From positions 1 to 64,000 of the forward strand of contig NZ_JACARC010000029.1 of NCBI RefSeq assembly GCF_013386825.1: DNA of 64,000 nt, in the 5' to 3' direction. Numbering within the stretch: position 1 is the stretch's first letter; every line of letters starts with the position of its first letter. The notes under the pieces were generated by a model that ran no database searches, had not been told where the DNA came from, and was given only the letters and a program-made list of their open reading frames with translations. This document shows, one piece after another, positions 44,436-52,296 of the stretch. Made by a program: the position numbers and the translations under genes. This stretch comes from Pseudomonas sp. IPO3778 (GTDB lineage Bacteria; Pseudomonadota; Gammaproteobacteria; Pseudomonadales; Pseudomonadaceae).

Positions 44436-45390
44436 GCAAACAGCCGATGCCCACCAATGTTGCCTCAACCGCTTCATCCAACGGCGTATGGGGTTCGCTG
44501 CCCAATGCCTGTACCAGGCGGCGGTTATCCATGCGCACCTCGGTTTGCCACAGGTAGCGCATTTCCTGCATCTCGCGGAAGGTGGTGACAACAGGTGCTG
44601 CCAGTTTCAGCAGCCACCACGGGAAAGCACGTACAGAAGGCTGCTGGCCGGTCCTGCGTGACACCACCCGCTGAATCGCCTGGCTCATCTGCCGGCCATC
44701 GGCGTCGATATGCCCCGCCATATGGAAACGGGCGAAGGCATCCAGAGTGTCGCGGCGTGCGATCAACTCGACCATGGTGCGCGCCACGTCAGGCAGGTAG
44801 GCCCACTGATGCCCCACACCGGCTGCGCCGGGATAACTCACACTGGCCACCGGTTTCGCAGGCTTGACCAAGCCCTGGGAAAACCAGCTGCTGCCGGCCT
44901 TGGCACCGAAAAAATCGCCGGCGCGCACGATCAATACCCGGGCGCCATGCTCGGAGGCCTCCCGCAAACGCTGCTCCATCTCCACCCGGATCGCGCCCTT
45001 GCGGGTAAATGGGTTCTGCGGTGAGTCTTCTTCTAATCGCGCAAATGCGTCGGGGCCGTAGTTATAAACCGTGCCTGGCAAGACAATCATTGCCCCTTCA
45101 GCGATTGCCGCCGCGATGCTGTTGTCGATCATCGGTAACACCAGCTCTGCCCAACGCTGGTAGCCGGGCGGGTTGACGGCATGCACGATCACCGAACAGC
45201 CCTTCGCCGCCGCCACCACTTCCTCACGGTTCAGCGCATCACCTTTTATCCAGGTGAAATCGGCGTTCTGCTTGTGGGCCTTATCCACATCCCTCGTCAG
45301 GGCGCATACCTGCCAGCCGGCGGCAAACAACTGCCGCGCCACTTCGCCACCAATCCCGCCTGTCGCCCCCAACACCAGAACCTTGTTCAT
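44422..45390 (-). CDS. NAD-dependent epimerase/dehydratase family protein (atypical SDR)
   Basis: A 322-residue extended or atypical SDR. The N-terminal cofactor motif is VLGATGGIGGEVARQL. The segment GTVYNYGPD provides the Tyr region, though the YxxxK motif is weak. The substrate is unknown. An AGGGG site precedes the start. It is divergent from the LysR gene at 45489 (98 bases), so it is probably that regulator's target. Confidence 0.87.
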   Translation of the reverse strand: MNKVLVLGATGGIGGEVARQLFAAGWQVCALTRDVDKAHKQNADFTWIKGDALNREEVVAAAKGCSVIVHAVNPPGYQRWAELVLPMIDNSIAAAIAEGAMIVLPGTVYNYGPDAFARLEEDSPQNPFTRKGAIRVEMEQRLREASEHGARVLIVRAGDFFGAKAGSSWFSQGLVKPAKPVASVSYPGAAGVGHQWAYLPDVARTMVELIARRDTLDAFARFHMAGHIDADGRQMSQAIQRVVSRRTGQQPSVRAFPWWLLKLAAPVVTTFREMQEMRYLWQTEVRMDNRRLVQALGSEPHTPLDEAVEATLVGIGCLPNRA

Positions 45391-45488
45391 GCTTTTTTTC
45401 CCCTGAAGGTTGTTTGATGAAGCGATTCTGTTCGCCGGCGGGCTATAGAGGAATTGCCGAAGATCATCCAGACGCTATACATTTATGC

Positions 45489-46373
45489 ATGGCATCGACT
45501 ATTGGTTGGGAGCTTTACCGGTCATTCCTCGGGGTACTCAAGGAAGGATCGCTGTCGGGAGCCGCACGGCAGCTCGGCATTACGCAGCCCACGGTGGGCC
45601 GGCACATCGCTGCGCTGGAGAAATCCCTCAACGTGGTGCTGTTCACCCGCTCCGCCAGCGGCCTGCTGCCCACGGCCGTCGCCCTCACCCTGCGCACCCA
45701 CGCCGAAACCATGGAAACCACCGCCGCCGCCCTCGAGCGTGCCGCGTCCCCCCAAGGCCCCGAAGTACGCGGCGTGGTGCGGGTGTCGGCCAGCGAAGTA
45801 ATTGGCGTGGAAGTGCTGCCGCCGATCATCACCCGCCTGCGCCAACAGCACCCGCACCTCAAGGTCGAACTGGTGCTGAGCAACCGCCTGCTGGACCTGC
45901 TGCAACTGGAAGCCGACATCGCCGTGCGAATGGTCCGACCCAGCCAGGAACAACTGCTGGCGAAGCGTATTGGCATGATCGAAGTCGGCCTGCACGCCCG
46001 CAACGACTACCTGCAACAACACGGCACACCCCAAAGCCTGAATGACCTCACGGCCCATTCGGTCATCGGCTACGACCAGGAAAGCGCCTTCATCCGCAGC
46101 CTGGCCGTCAAAGGCTTCGACCGCAGCGCCTTTTCCCTCAGCAGCGACAGCGACCTCGCACAACTGGCACTGATCCGCGCCGGCGCCGGCATCGGCGGCT
46201 GCCAGGTCAAACTGGCCCGGCAAGACTCCCGCCTGAGCCGGGTCCTGCCGGACGCATTCGCCCTCCAACTCGACACCTGGGTCACCATGCACGAAGACCT
46301 GCGCAACAGCCCGCGCTGCCGCGTCACCTTTGATGCCCTGGTGGCCGGTTTGCAGCATTACGTACAGGATTGA
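45489..46373 (+). CDS. LysR-family transcriptional regulator (second)
   Basis: A 294-residue LysR regulator. The DNA-binding domain reads FLGVLKEGSLSGAARQLGITQPTVGRHIAALEKSLNVVLFTRSASG. I chose the ATG at 45489 because it starts MASTIGWELYRSF right before the helix-turn-helix; the 25 extra codons upstream are not LysR-like. There is no clear ribosome site. The divergent epimerase gene is the likely target. Confidence 0.9.
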   Translation: MASTIGWELYRSFLGVLKEGSLSGAARQLGITQPTVGRHIAALEKSLNVVLFTRSASGLLPTAVALTLRTHAETMETTAAALERAASPQGPEVRGVVRVSASEVIGVEVLPPIITRLRQQHPHLKVELVLSNRLLDLLQLEADIAVRMVRPSQEQLLAKRIGMIEVGLHARNDYLQQHGTPQSLNDLTAHSVIGYDQESAFIRSLAVKGFDRSAFSLSSDSDLAQLALIRAGAGIGGCQVKLARQDSRLSRVLPDAFALQLDTWVTMHEDLRNSPRCRVTFDALVAGLQHYVQD

Positions 46374-46427
46374 GACAGCTTCGCTGGTGAAGAATCAGAC
46401 TCCCTCACTCCCTTCATAGACGCCCCC

Positions 46428-47006
46428 ATGTCCGAAGCCTTCGAAGTCCCCAGCCCCCACGAAAAACACGTCGAACATGCCACCGAACATGCCCACAGGC
46501 AGGGCGACAATTTCGCCAGCCGCATCGCCGTGATGACCGCCATCATGGCCACCGTCGGCGCCATGCTCAGCTACCAGGCCGGCTCCACCGAAAGCGAAGC
46601 GGCGATGGACAAAAACAACGCCGCCATCTTCAAGACCGAAGCCGCCAACCAATGGAACTACTACCAGGCCAAATCCAGCCGGCAGAACCTCGCCGAACTG
46701 GCGACGCATATCCCGGGCGTCGACGCCAAGCACTACACCGACGAGATCGAGCGTTATAAAACCCAGAAGGAAGACGTGCGCAAACAGGCCGAAAAGCTTG
46801 AAGCCACCTCGAAAGAATGGGATGAAAAGTCAGAGCAGGCGCTGCATCAGCATCACCGCTGGGCGCAGGCAATGACCGCAATTCAGATCGCGATTTCGAT
46901 GGCGGCGATTACGTTGCTGACAAGGAAGGAGTGGTTGAAGCGCATGGCCTATACCGCCGGTGGCGTGAGTGTGGTGTTGGGTGGGATGGCCTGGCTGCAT
47001 ATTTAA
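46428..47006 (+). CDS. DUF4337 protein
   Basis: A 192-residue protein of the DUF4337 type: a His/Glu-rich N-terminus (HEKHVEHATEHAHRQG), a hydrophobic segment (RIAVMTAIMATVGAMLSYQAG), a charged coiled middle (NQWNYYQAKSSRQNLAELA), and two C-terminal membrane helices. It is likely an inner-membrane protein of unknown function. It is 54 bases downstream of the LysR gene. Confidence 0.82.
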   Translation: MSEAFEVPSPHEKHVEHATEHAHRQGDNFASRIAVMTAIMATVGAMLSYQAGSTESEAAMDKNNAAIFKTEAANQWNYYQAKSSRQNLAELATHIPGVDAKHYTDEIERYKTQKEDVRKQAEKLEATSKEWDEKSEQALHQHHRWAQAMTAIQIAISMAAITLLTRKEWLKRMAYTAGGVSVVLGGMAWLHI

Positions 47007-47074
47007 GTTCCATCCTGCCATCGCTATATAGTAAAACGCATAACGCCTGACACTATAAAGCCGAGGAAAAGCCG

Positions 47075-47737
47075 GTGACCGCACAATCATCCAAGGAAGC
47101 TGTGGGCGTCGCCTATAGCATCGACTCAATGCGCTACGCCCAGGCCATGACCTGGCGCGCCATCGAAGCGCTGTCCAAACTCATCCGCCCCGGCATGCTC
47201 GAATCCGAAGCCCGCGAACTCGGCAAAAAAGTCCTCGCTGACCTCGACATGCAACGCATCTGGCACCCGCTGCTGGTGCGCTTTGGCGCCAACACCCTCA
47301 AAGCCTTCAACCAACGCTCCGACGGCGACCCTGTGCTGGGGGAAAACGACATCTACTTCATCGACATGGGCGCCGTGTGGCAAGGCCATGAAGGTGATGC
47401 CGGGGCGTCGTTCAGCACCGGCAACAACCCCGAGATGGCCGCGTGCGCGAGCGCGGCGAAAGAGTTGTTTGACCGGGTTGAACAGCGCTGGAGGAACGAC
47501 AAAGTCGTCGGCCTGGAGCTGTATCGTTACGCCGAAGAACAAGCCAAAGCCATGGGCTGGGTGTTGAACCTGGACATCAAAGGCCACCGCGTCAGCGATT
47601 TCCCCCATGCGATTTACCGTGGCGGTGATCTTGGGGATTTTGACCAGTATCCGAATGAAGGGCTGTGGATTCTTGAGATACAGATTGCGCACCCGAGCGG
47701 AGCTTATGGTGCGTTTTACGAAGATTTGCTGGCTTAA
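47075..47737 (+). CDS. M24-family (creatinase/aminopeptidase fold) peptidase
   Basis: A 220-residue M24-fold protein lacking the N-terminal creatinase domain. Candidate metal ligands are present in order: Asp in FIDMGAVW, Asp in HEGDAGASF, His in KGHRVSDFPH, Glu in ILEIQIAH, Glu in FYEDLLA, so it may be an active aminopeptidase or prolidase-like enzyme. The start is GTG with a GAGGAAAA site. It is followed 17 bases later by the AIG2-like gene. Confidence 0.82.
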   Translation: MTAQSSKEAVGVAYSIDSMRYAQAMTWRAIEALSKLIRPGMLESEARELGKKVLADLDMQRIWHPLLVRFGANTLKAFNQRSDGDPVLGENDIYFIDMGAVWQGHEGDAGASFSTGNNPEMAACASAAKELFDRVEQRWRNDKVVGLELYRYAEEQAKAMGWVLNLDIKGHRVSDFPHAIYRGGDLGDFDQYPNEGLWILEIQIAHPSGAYGAFYEDLLA

Positions 47738-47754
47738 CTTTTCAAGGAATAAAG

Positions 47755-48108
47755 ATGGAACGCTCGACCGAATTTCCCGTGCTGTTGTTTTCCTACGGCA
47801 CGTTGCAGGACAAGGCCGTTCAACTGTCCAACTTTGGGCGGGAGCTGGTGGGGCAGCAGGATGCGATGCTGGGGTATTCAAAAAGCTGGGTGGAGATTAC
47901 GGATCCTGAAGTGTTGGCGGCCAGTGGCAAGACTCATCATCCGATCGTTGCTCCCAGCGGGCGCAATGAAGACAGTGTTGAAGGGATGGTGTTTCAGATT
48001 ACCGAACAGGAACTGGCGGCAGCGGATGCGTATGAGGTGTCGGACTATAAGCGGGTTTCGGTGGGGTTGGCTTCGGGGTTAACGGCTTGGGTGTATGTGC
48101 AGGCTTGA
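47755..48108 (+). CDS. Gamma-glutamylcyclotransferase/AIG2-like protein
   Basis: A 117-residue GGCT-fold protein. The substrate-binding motif FSYGTLQD near the N-terminus is diagnostic. The expected acidic residue is in NEDSVEGMVFQI and the Tyr-rich segment is ADAYEVSDYKRV. It probably acts on gamma-glutamyl amines, but the substrate is not established. It is likely co-transcribed with the M24 gene. An AAGGAA site precedes the ATG. Confidence 0.85.
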   Translation: MERSTEFPVLLFSYGTLQDKAVQLSNFGRELVGQQDAMLGYSKSWVEITDPEVLAASGKTHHPIVAPSGRNEDSVEGMVFQITEQELAAADAYEVSDYKRVSVGLASGLTAWVYVQA

Positions 48109-48148
48109 GGGGGTGCAGCTCGTCAACCGGAGTGATTTCCTACAGATC

Positions 48149-48439
48149 AATCGGAAGGCACGCCCTGCCGGGTTTGTGAGGCGGGGCATATAGTTCGCCG
48201 GTCGCTCTCATAGCGACCGGGTTTGGCGACTCGACTATAAGACGGCAGAAGCCTCCCGGCTAATTTGCGGGATGCTCCTGCGCGCAATAAGCTACCCAAT
48301 GGTAGCTGTGCGCGGGAGACCTTCGGGTCTGCCGGCATTGTCCGTCTTTTTCCGGTTCGCCAACCCGCGTACAGCTGCCACCTTTTGTTTGGCGACAAAT
48401 GTGTGGCTACTCTCCTCCTTAAGAGAACGGACATCACAT
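48149..48439 (+). ncRNA. Candidate structured RNA leader of the 89-codon gene
   Basis: This 290-base non-coding stretch carries several long complementary segments. One helix pairs 48189-48199 with 48225-48239 and encloses a perfect hairpin (GGTCGCT/AGCGACC, 48200-48218). A second domain is closed by CGGCAGA (48243-48249) with TCTGCCG (48328-48334) and encloses stems 48251-48258/48268-48275, 48276-48285/48310-48317 with 48290-48296/48301-48307, and an AGACC-TTCG-GGTCT tetraloop that overlaps its closing strand. Near the gene, TCGCCAA (48357) pairs with TTGGCGA (48389) while GCCAC (48377) pairs with GTGGC (48403), a possible pseudoknot. I recall similar leaders in other Pseudomonas but cannot name a family. 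Confidence 0.55.
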
Positions 48440-48709
48440 ATGAATCAATACATGGCCCTCACCAGCAACGATTGCGAAACACCTGCCCTTTTTGTAGATA
48501 CCACTGCGCCGCTGGACGTACTGCTTGACGCTGCTGGTTATCGAATTCGCGCTGTTACTCAAGTTCTTGAAAATCTGGCACTGCGTGCGGAAATTAGCAG
48601 CGATACGGTTGTGCTCAGTGACTTTTCGCTGCTTTGCTCTATTCCGTTGCGCGATGGCTGTGATTTGCTGGATGTCATAGGACGGAGGATGGCGGCGCAG
48701 CACGCCTAA
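48440..48709 (+). CDS. Small Pseudomonas protein (DUF3077-like, tentative)
   Basis: An 89-residue cytosolic protein beginning MNQYMALTSNDCETPALF. The helical region (LDVLLDAAGYRIRAVTQVLENLAL) and overall layout resemble the DUF3077 type of small Pseudomonas proteins, which have no known function. The match is from memory. The ATG follows an AAGAGA segment that could be occluded by pairing with TCTC just upstream. It lies behind the structured leader and ends at a bidirectional terminator. Confidence 0.65.
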   Translation: MNQYMALTSNDCETPALFVDTTAPLDVLLDAAGYRIRAVTQVLENLALRAEISSDTVVLSDFSLLCSIPLRDGCDLLDVIGRRMAAQHA

Positions 48710-48736
48710 ACCCATTTGCTTGATCCCGCAAAAACG

Positions 48737-48768
48737 AAAAAGGGACGACCTCTCAGTCATCCCTTTTT
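48737..48768. terminator. Bidirectional terminator between convergent genes
   Basis: The arms AAAAAGGGA and TCCCTTTTT plus GAC/GTC, with one mismatch, surround a 6-base loop, with T runs on both strands. It serves the 89-codon gene on the plus strand and the DUF2442/HTH gene on the minus strand. Confidence 0.85.
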
Positions 48769-48784
48769 TGCGAACATTACCCAC

Positions 48785-49243
48785 CTAGACGCACCGCGTG
48801 CCACGAGCCTTATGCTCGTATTCCCACCCCTTGCACGCCAACCCTACATGCTTGGGAATCAGAGCGGCCCCGCTGCTGTAGGAAGTAATGGTCCTACGAG
48901 TGAAGCCCAGCTCTACAGCCGCAGCGGAGAGCGACAGGTTGTTGCTGAGCATCCACTTTCTGAAGTCCTGCGTCAGCATGACTTCGCCGGACTGCTCCAG
49001 TGCCAAACGATGTAAGGTGACGGCGGATAACTCAAGGTCATTACCCCAAGTCACGTCAAAGCCCCACTCACCGACTTCAACCCGACCCAATAGAGCCAAG
49101 TCCTGAAGGGATTTTAGAATCGGAAAGGTATTTATGTGATCAGTAAGATCAACGGTATGCCGCTTGCCGTTGTTCCACTCAATGTCGATGGCATGCTTGC
49201 CGGCAACTGGTTGCACAGCAGAGATGCGAAGCTTGCTGGTCAT
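48785..49243 (-). CDS. DUF2442 protein with C-terminal helix-turn-helix
   Basis: A 152-residue protein. Residues 1-80 match the DUF2442 pattern (IEWNNGKRHTVDLTDHI, WGFDVTWGNDLELSAVTL), a domain often seen in toxin-antitoxin or mobile loci. Residues about 95-130 form an HTH (LSLSAAAVELGFTRRTITSYSSG). It is probably a DNA-binding protein of unknown target. No partner toxin gene is adjacent. The ribosome site is weak. Confidence 0.75.
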   Translation of the reverse strand: MTSKLRISAVQPVAGKHAIDIEWNNGKRHTVDLTDHINTFPILKSLQDLALLGRVEVGEWGFDVTWGNDLELSAVTLHRLALEQSGEVMLTQDFRKWMLSNNLSLSAAAVELGFTRRTITSYSSGAALIPKHVGLACKGWEYEHKARGTRCV

Positions 49244-49351
49244 AAGTCAGTTACTCCGGTTTTGTTCGTTCCTTACGCACCAAAAATCGGCGGTGTGGAT
49301 TTCCCCTTGCAAACCATACATTCAACCCCCAGAAACTCTGCGTCTGAAGCT

Positions 49352-49990
49352 TCAGGGCAAAGGCGCCGCATTGACGGTGTACCAACCCGACGGGGTCTTG
49401 GCACACACCTGCGGCCTTAGCGGTGTTTCAACCGTTGTATTGCCCTGATTGGAGAGTTGGCGAACGGCAATCACACAGCCTGCCTTGAACGTACTGAATT
49501 TTACGAGTTGAAGTTCCATTTCGTAATCTTTGCCGGGTTCGGGGACAAGCGTGACAGGCGCGGGAAAGCAGGACATTTGCGAACCTCCCATGGCGAACCC
49601 TGCGATAAACGGTTTACCGGCCGGGATGACATGCTCGTCAAACACCTTGGGCGATTGGTTGATGGCTTTGCTCGCTTTGCTGGCAGGCATGCCAATCACG
49701 CTGTTCTGGCTGTCTGTCGCTCGAAAAGGGTAGAGACCCGCCGAGTCGACATGCGCTGTTTGCCATCCCGCTTCTTCCGGAGTATTGGTCAGAAGGGTCT
49801 CGTTGTAAAACATCTCGCAGGTCTGGCCACTGAGGAAGCCCGCATTGGAGGTGTCACCCGTGATCAGGCGGACGCGGGCGGTGTTGGCCGGGTCGTATTG
49901 GCTGATTTGTGCTTCGTTGCGAACGTCGGTTTTAGTGGTGGCGCAGCCGATAAGGGTCAAACTCACGGCCAGCGGAAAGAGTAAACGCAT
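49352..49990 (-). CDS. Hypothetical lipoprotein
   Basis: A 212-residue predicted lipoprotein: signal peptide MRLLFPLAVSLTLIGCATTK with lipobox LIGC and Cys at residue 16. No family is recognised. The mature part contains conserved-looking Cys residues (QTCEMFYNE, SQMSCFPAPV, FKAGCVIAVR, PQVCAKT), suggesting two disulfides in the periplasm or outer membrane. An AAGG ribosome site precedes the ATG. It is 75 bases downstream of another orphan lipoprotein on the same strand. Confidence 0.7.
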   Translation of the reverse strand: MRLLFPLAVSLTLIGCATTKTDVRNEAQISQYDPANTARVRLITGDTSNAGFLSGQTCEMFYNETLLTNTPEEAGWQTAHVDSAGLYPFRATDSQNSVIGMPASKASKAINQSPKVFDEHVIPAGKPFIAGFAMGGSQMSCFPAPVTLVPEPGKDYEMELQLVKFSTFKAGCVIAVRQLSNQGNTTVETPLRPQVCAKTPSGWYTVNAAPLP

Positions 49991-50065
49991 GGGTAACCTT
50001 CAAATCCTGTGATGGTTGGTGGCCGCAACCTTACTATGAAAGGTACGCCAGGTTTCGTACTAAGC

Positions 50066-50749
50066 CTATGGCGAGCGGTACGCCCTGCCGGACGAGGGCT
50101 GCGCACCCTTGATGGCAACGACCGGCACGCGTAGTTCGGGCTGGGTGATGTCATAGACCTGCAGCTCACACCCCTCCCCCTTATCTACGAATACAAACTC
50201 CGCCAGATAGACCTTTTGCCTCTCAGGAATAAAGGCACCTGCGATCGGCCCACAGGAGTAATAAGACGGTACGGTCGGATTGGCGGTCAGCTTTTTCTCA
50301 AACGTGTTCTTCGACGGATTGAATACAGAGTCTTCGTTGTAAAGCGTCCGATAACCCGGTGCCGGAATCTGACTGCTGATCGTCGATGACCCGCGCACTT
50401 GCAAAACCTGGCCGGGGTCGGCCTGCATTTCCAGCTGGGGGAAACGCTTGGAGACCGCGCTTTCGAGACGACTGAACCATCCGCCGGCGTTGCCTCGAAA
50501 CGGTTTGACTACCGTCCCAAGTTGATCGGGACGTGTATCCGGGTCATTACCTCGGATCACTTCAAAATCTACCGGGCTGACTCCATCGCCTGATGACCGC
50601 ATGATCACCTTCGCGTGCTGATCATCTGCGGTGACTTTCTTCTGCTCCAGCATGATGCCATCTGTCCAGAGTGTCGGTGCAGAACTGCGAGAATCGGAAC
50701 CACAGCCATACAACCCCAAAAATAGAACCATCGTGACAACTGTCTTCAC
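50066..50749 (-). CDS. Hypothetical lipoprotein
   Basis: A 227-residue predicted lipoprotein. I place the start at a GTG (50749), with AGGGA 7 bases upstream, giving a signal peptide VKTVVTMVLFLGLYGC with lipobox LYGC. The frame is open a further 49 codons upstream, but that part is unlike a leader peptide. No family is recognised. Asp 2 after the lipid Cys is absent (GSDS follows), so outer-membrane sorting is possible. It is on the same strand as, and upstream of, the second lipoprotein gene, and may be co-transcribed. Confidence 0.65.
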   Translation of the reverse strand: MKTVVTMVLFLGLYGCGSDSRSSAPTLWTDGIMLEQKKVTADDQHAKVIMRSSGDGVSPVDFEVIRGNDPDTRPDQLGTVVKPFRGNAGGWFSRLESAVSKRFPQLEMQADPGQVLQVRGSSTISSQIPAPGYRTLYNEDSVFNPSKNTFEKKLTANPTVPSYYSCGPIAGAFIPERQKVYLAEFVFVDKGEGCELQVYDITQPELRVPVVAIKGAQPSSGRAYRSP

Positions 50750-50970
50750 TGCGCTTCCCTGCGTTGAACTGCCGACGAGCGTCCAGATAACTAGCGCTAA
50801 CTGGTCGCAATAACAAAATGCCACTATCGCCCAAAACCCTGACCAAATGAAACCGCCGTAGCGTGGGATTTCACCTTCGTTGGCTGGAAACTCCAAAGCC
50901 TATTTGTTAAAGCCAGCTTTTTACTCACCGACCTAGAGCACCCGTCTTATATGGCCGTTTTTAAGACGCC

Positions 50971-51018
50971 AAAAACCACAAACCCCCGGCTTTCTCTATG
51001 AAAACCAGGGGTTTGTGT
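50971..51018 (-). terminator. Terminator of the tRNA-Ser transcript
   Basis: On the minus strand the arms ACAAACCCC and GGGGTTTGT surround a 21-base loop and are followed by GGTTTTTGG. It begins about 11 bases after the tRNA 3' end. The stretch 50750-50970 shows no gene. Confidence 0.8.
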
Positions 51019-51028
51019 TTACTTAATG

Positions 51029-51118
51029 TGGCGGTGAAGGAGAGATTCGAACTCTCGATACAATTTCTTGTATACACACTTTCCAGGCGTGCTCCTTAAG
51101 CCACTCGGACACTTCACC
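51029..51118 (-). tRNA. tRNA-Ser(GGA)
   Basis: A 90-base tRNA. The acceptor arms GGTGAAG and CTTCACC pair, CCA is encoded at the 3' end, the T arm is GAGAGTTCGAATCTCTC, and there is a long variable arm typical of serine tRNAs. The anticodon GGA (51082-51084 on the complement) lies in CTGGAAA and reads UCC/UCU codons. A sigma-70 promoter lies upstream and a terminator downstream. The 3' end faces the accessory genes of the 48-51 kb region, a common orientation for island insertion. Confidence 0.97.
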
Positions 51119-51156
51119 GTATCTCGTCAAACTGATTCAGTCTGTCGAGGCGCGCT

Positions 51157-51185
51157 AATGTAGTCGAAAGCTTTTCCGATGGCAA
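51157..51185 (-). promoter_or_regulatory. Sigma-70 promoter of tRNA-Ser
   Basis: On the minus strand TTGCCA, a 17-base spacer and TACATT make a good sigma-70 promoter, with the -10 element 38 bases upstream of the tRNA 5' end. Confidence 0.75.
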
Positions 51186-51451
51186 AGGTTTTTTTCAGAA
51201 TTTTCATGCGCTTAGGCGGTTATGCCGTTCCGGCCCTCTGCGGCGCCGTGCACACCACGGCGATTCTGCCATTCTCGGGCACTCGCGGCGCTTGTCTATA
51301 GTAGCTGCTGCGCCGTGCCGAAGGCCGCCTGCGGGCGGGCATGGGGGAAAAGTCTGACTGGGTAGTCAGTCACGGCGCTTTACCAGGGCGGGCGCGGTGG
51401 GTAACGTCTGCCGTCTGTCCTTCTATTACAAGCATTACAAGGAATCGCGTC
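51186..51451. other. Intergenic region upstream of the enoyl-CoA hydratase gene
   Basis: No gene is supported here. The stretch is GC-rich and has short inverted repeats (for example gccgtgcacaccacggc near 51245, and gactgggtagtcagtc near 51357). It presumably holds the plus-strand promoter for the hydratase gene, but I cannot place a confident -35/-10 pair. Confidence 0.4.
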
Positions 51452-52141
51452 ATGAGTGAGTTGATTGCCTACCACCTCGAAGACGGTATCGCGACCCTGA
51501 CCCTGAGCAACGGCAAGGTGAATGCCATTTCGCCGGCCGTGGTCAGTGCGTTTAATCAAGCGCTGGACCAGGCCGAGAAGGATCGGGCGGTGGTGATCAT
51601 CACGGGCACGCCGGGGATTTTGTCCGGTGGCTATGACTTGAAGGTGATGACCGCCGGCCCTAAAGAAGCGGTGAGCCTGGTGACGTCGGGTTCCACCCTC
51701 GCCCGCCGCCTGTTGTCGCACCCGTTCCCGGTGATCGTGGCGTGCCCAGGGCACGCGGTGGCCAAGGGTGCGTTCCTGTTGCTGTCGGCGGATTACCGGA
51801 TTGGTGTGGACGGGCCGTTCAGCATTGGCCTGAATGAAGTGATGATCGGCATGACCATGCACCACGCCGGGATCGAGCTGGCGCGGGATCGTCTGCGCAA
51901 GTCGGCCTTCCACCGTTCGGTGATCAACGCCGAGATGTTTAACCCGCAGGACGCGTTGGGCGCCGGGTTCCTGGATAAAGTCGTGGCGCCGGAAGAGTTG
52001 CAGGCCGCAGCGCTGGAAGCGGCTCGCCAGTTGAAGAAGATCAATATGAACGCCCACAAGCACACCAAGCTGAAGGTGCGTAAGGCGCTGCTGGAAGCCC
52101 TGGATGACGCGATCATTCAGGATCAGGGGCATATGGGTTAA
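51452..52141 (+). CDS. Enoyl-CoA hydratase/isomerase family (crotonase) protein
   Basis: A 229-residue crotonase-fold protein. The N-terminus EDGIATLTLSNGKVNAISPAVV and the oxyanion-hole regions TGTPGILSGGYDLKVM and CPGHAVAKGAFLLLSADYRIG are present. The two catalytic Glu residues of true hydratases are not obvious, so hydratase activity is not assured. I chose the ATG at 51452, with AAGGAA upstream; the extra 37 codons are low-likelihood. It is monocistronic, with a terminator directly after. Confidence 0.88.
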   Translation: MSELIAYHLEDGIATLTLSNGKVNAISPAVVSAFNQALDQAEKDRAVVIITGTPGILSGGYDLKVMTAGPKEAVSLVTSGSTLARRLLSHPFPVIVACPGHAVAKGAFLLLSADYRIGVDGPFSIGLNEVMIGMTMHHAGIELARDRLRKSAFHRSVINAEMFNPQDALGAGFLDKVVAPEELQAAALEAARQLKKINMNAHKHTKLKVRKALLEALDDAIIQDQGHMG

Positions 52142-52164
52142 TCAAACCCACGCCTGCTGAATCG

Positions 52165-52192
52165 AAGCCCGACCTTGAGTCGGGCTTTTTCT
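52165..52192 (+). terminator. Terminator of the crotonase gene
   Basis: The perfect arms aagcccgac and gtcgggctt with a 5-base loop are followed by a T run. Confidence 0.92.
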
Positions 52193-52296
52193 TACAAAGA
52201 ATTCCGGATTGCGTACAACCGCTCTAGACAGTGTCTGTCACGTCTTGTTGAAACATGCGCTTAAACATCGCCTATCTCCTGACTCTATAGGGGCAA

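Noticed and set aside
49136..49448. Plus-strand frames of 94 codons opposite the DUF2442 and lipoprotein genes
   Set aside because: They overlap two better-supported minus-strand genes, differ in frame from each other and have no recognisable domain.
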